Below are positions 32,280-33,720 of a stretch of 33,720 nt of DNA, piece after piece (within the stretch, counting starts at the first letter, position 1; every line of letters begins with the position of its first letter). The notes under the pieces are model-generated. The model searched no databases and had not been told where the DNA came from. It worked only from the letters and a program-made list of their open reading frames with translations. Made by a program: the position numbers and the translations under genes. This stretch comes from Nitrospirota bacterium. Its GTDB lineage: Bacteria; Nitrospirota; Thermodesulfovibrionia; Thermodesulfovibrionales; JdFR-88. The stretch covers positions 1-33,720 of the forward strand of contig JAKAJM010000022.1 in assembly GCA_021813765.1 (NCBI GenBank). Direction: 5' to 3'.

Positions 32280-32978
32280 TTATTTTTCATTTTTCTTTTC
32301 CGGGCCGCATCCCTTTATTACTTCGACCATCTTTCTGAGCACCTGTGAGGCCGAAAGGTCCGTTGTGTCCAGATAGAAGGCGTCCTCGCCTTTTTTCAGA
32401 GGCGCTATTTCCCGCGAAGAGTCACGACTGTCACGCAGGGCCACGTCTTCCATGGCGTCTTCCATGGATATATGTTTGCCCATGGCGGCCATCTGCTCAT
32501 ATCTTCTGCGTGCCCGCTCACGAAGCGAGGCGTCCAGGTAGAATTTTTTCCATGCGCCAGGGAATACCACGGTGGTCATGTCCCGGCCTTCGACCACCAG
32601 GTTCCTGTTTTTGCCGTTTGCGGAGGAAAATTCCCTTTGCAGGGGCAGCAGGAAATCCCTCACCGGCTTGCGGGCCGAGAAAACGGAGGAGTAATGGCCG
32701 GCCTCCTTTGTCCTTATCTCTTCAGAGACGTCCCTGCCGTCCAGATAAACGCGCCCCTCCCTGAAGTCGATGCTGACGCCATTGAGCGCGGAGGCGATCC
32801 TGCCGTCGTCGTCTTCCGGCGTAACGCCTCTGGCCCTCAAGGCCAGGGCGGCGGCTCTGTAAAGGGCCCCAGTGTCCAGGTACTCAAAACCCAGGGCCGC
32901 GGCAAGCGACTTTGCCAATGTGCTCTTGCCGGCCCCGGAAGGACCGTCTATGGCAACGACCTTACCCAAGCGGATCAA
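32280..32978 (-). CDS. cmk: Cytidylate kinase
   Basis: 232 residues. It phosphorylates CMP and dCMP with ATP. The P-loop is GPSGAGKST (12-20); YLDTGALYRAAAL binds CMP; the mid region DGRDVSEEIRT and VVEGRDMTTVVFP are Cmk signatures, and RDSRDSSREIAPL near the C-terminus is the lid. Its ATG overlaps the aroA stop as ATGA, giving strict coupling. The aroA-cmk pair is widespread and here feeds into plsC and ispH. Confidence 0.96.
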   Translation of the reverse strand: MIRLGKVVAIDGPSGAGKSTLAKSLAAALGFEYLDTGALYRAAALALRARGVTPEDDDGRIASALNGVSIDFREGRVYLDGRDVSEEIRTKEAGHYSSVFSARKPVRDFLLPLQREFSSANGKNRNLVVEGRDMTTVVFPGAWKKFYLDASLRERARRRYEQMAAMGKHISMEDAMEDVALRDSRDSSREIAPLKKGEDAFYLDTTDLSASQVLRKMVEVIKGCGPEKKNEK

Positions 32979-33720
32979 CCATGGCGGGGAACATCCCTTA
33001 ATTCATCCAGTGTGTTAAAAAATTCCGGGTATGATATTTTTACGGATTCCTCTCCGTTTTCTATTTCCGTGGCCCCGGAGGCAGCCAGTCCCGCTATGGC
33101 AAAAGACATGGCGATCCTGTGGTCCCCGAACGGATCTACCCTTGCCCCTGTCATTTTCCCCCCGGTTATGGCCAGTCCGTCTTCGAATTCCTCAACCTTG
33201 ATACCCATGGCAGAAAGCCCTGCGGCCATGGCTTTTATGCGGTCCGATTCCTTCACACGGAGCTCTTTTGCCCCGCGTATCTCCGAACGGCCCTGCGCAC
33301 AGGCGGCGGCGACGCACAGGATTGGGATCTCGTCAATCATGAGCGGAATCGAGGTTCCGCTCACAGTGACCGCCTTCAGCTCCTGCTCCCCTTCAATATG
33401 AAGGTCTCCGACGGGCTCACCCGAAACCGTCCTTTTATTTTTTATGCCTATCGTCGCCCCCATCTCTTTCAGAGCGTACAAAAGGCCGGTCCTTGTCGGG
33501 TTCAGGCAGACATTTTTTATGAGCACCTCGGAATTTCCGGTTATCAGCGCGCCCACAATAAAGAATGCGGCAGAAGAGAAATCGCCGGGTACCGTAATCT
33601 CAAAAGGGCCCAGCTCACCGGCCGGTTTTTTCACCCTTACTATATGCGAGCCGTCTGCCTTCTTTTCTTCCGCTACGTCCGCTCCCATGGAAGAGAGCAT
33701 CCTTTCCGTATGGTCCCTGG
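32975..33720 (-). CDS. aroA: EPSP synthase (3-phosphoshikimate 1-carboxyvinyltransferase), C-terminal part
   Basis: This gene runs off the right edge; the frame continues to the last base, giving about 248 residues from the C-terminal side of a protein near 430. It joins shikimate 3-phosphate and phosphoenolpyruvate in aromatic amino acid synthesis. Visible motifs: RDHTERML at the edge, VPGDFSSAAFF, the catalytic aspartate in IPLMIDEIP, KELRVKESDRI and DHRIAMSFAIAG near the end. The sensitive/insensitive class cannot be told because the N-terminal active-site residues are missing. It heads the minus-strand run with cmk next. Confidence 0.95.
   Translation of the reverse strand, partial: RDHTERMLSSMGADVAEEKKADGSHIVRVKKPAGELGPFEITVPGDFSSAAFFIVGALITGNSEVLIKNVCLNPTRTGLLYALKEMGATIGIKNKRTVSGEPVGDLHIEGEQELKAVTVSGTSIPLMIDEIPILCVAAACAQGRSEIRGAKELRVKESDRIKAMAAGLSAMGIKVEEFEDGLAITGGKMTGARVDPFGDHRIAMSFAIAGLAASGATEIENGEESVKISYPEFFNTLDELRDVPRHG

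Noticed and set aside
1-33720. CRISPR array, prophage, transposon or toxin-antitoxin pair
   Set aside because: No regular direct-repeat array, transposase, integrase, phage structural gene or toxin-antitoxin arrangement was found on either strand.

Overview
The window is a compact chromosomal segment of a Gram-negative bacterium. LolA, a periplasmic TlpA lipoprotein and a Rieske/cytochrome b complex show the cell envelope type. Base composition is moderately GC-rich by eye, yet the genes use many ATA (Ile) and AGG (Arg) codons. That codon use, a b6-type quinol oxidase split into b6 and subunit IV, and large PAS/GAF sensor kinases with cysteine-pair PAS domains resemble Nitrospirota or delta-like lineages. 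The phylum is my best guess and is not proven by the window.

Layout, left to right. (1) 1-6768, plus strand: the 3' part of glycogen synthase, a 1393-residue hybrid-input sensor kinase, a single-domain response regulator and a RumA-type rRNA uracil methyltransferase, all nearly touching. (2) 6869-9502, minus strand: scpA, lolA, tsaD. (3) 9620-12140, plus strand: a DUF72 protein and PolX, overlapping. (4) 12126-14898, minus strand: pgk then a pyrophosphate-type phosphofructokinase. (5) 15090-15622, plus strand RNA genes: tRNA-Ser(GGA) and the small SRP RNA. (6) 15679-18488, plus strand: dnaX, ybaB, recR. (7) 18623-20458: a soluble PAS kinase behind its own near-consensus promoter. (8) 20486-24020, minus strand: proS, mtaD-type deaminase and a cysteine-rich orphan. 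(9) 24201-26403, plus strand: thioredoxin, TlpA-like lipoprotein, ffh, then a clear terminator. (10) 26507-33720, minus strand, one long tightly packed run: aroA (partial), cmk, plsC, ispH, rpsA, sppA, an HU/IHF gene, Rieske protein, cytochrome b6 and subunit IV.

Most of the content is housekeeping: translation, DNA repair and replication, protein targeting, central carbon flow, isoprenoid and lipid synthesis, and electron transport. No CRISPR array, transposase, phage module or defence island is visible.

The less ordinary parts are these. A family of roughly 88-bp hairpin repeats has three copies (one alone, two in tandem) with a compensatory base-pair change, and one copy abuts the scpA start codon. 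The phosphoglycerate kinase is divergent and lacks an arginine of the HRAHAS motif. The phosphofructokinase carries pyrophosphate-type residues. Cysteine-pair motifs recur in both sensor kinases. A small cysteine-rich protein is unrecognised. The cytochrome b6 retains the cysteine that holds an extra covalent heme in b6f-type complexes.
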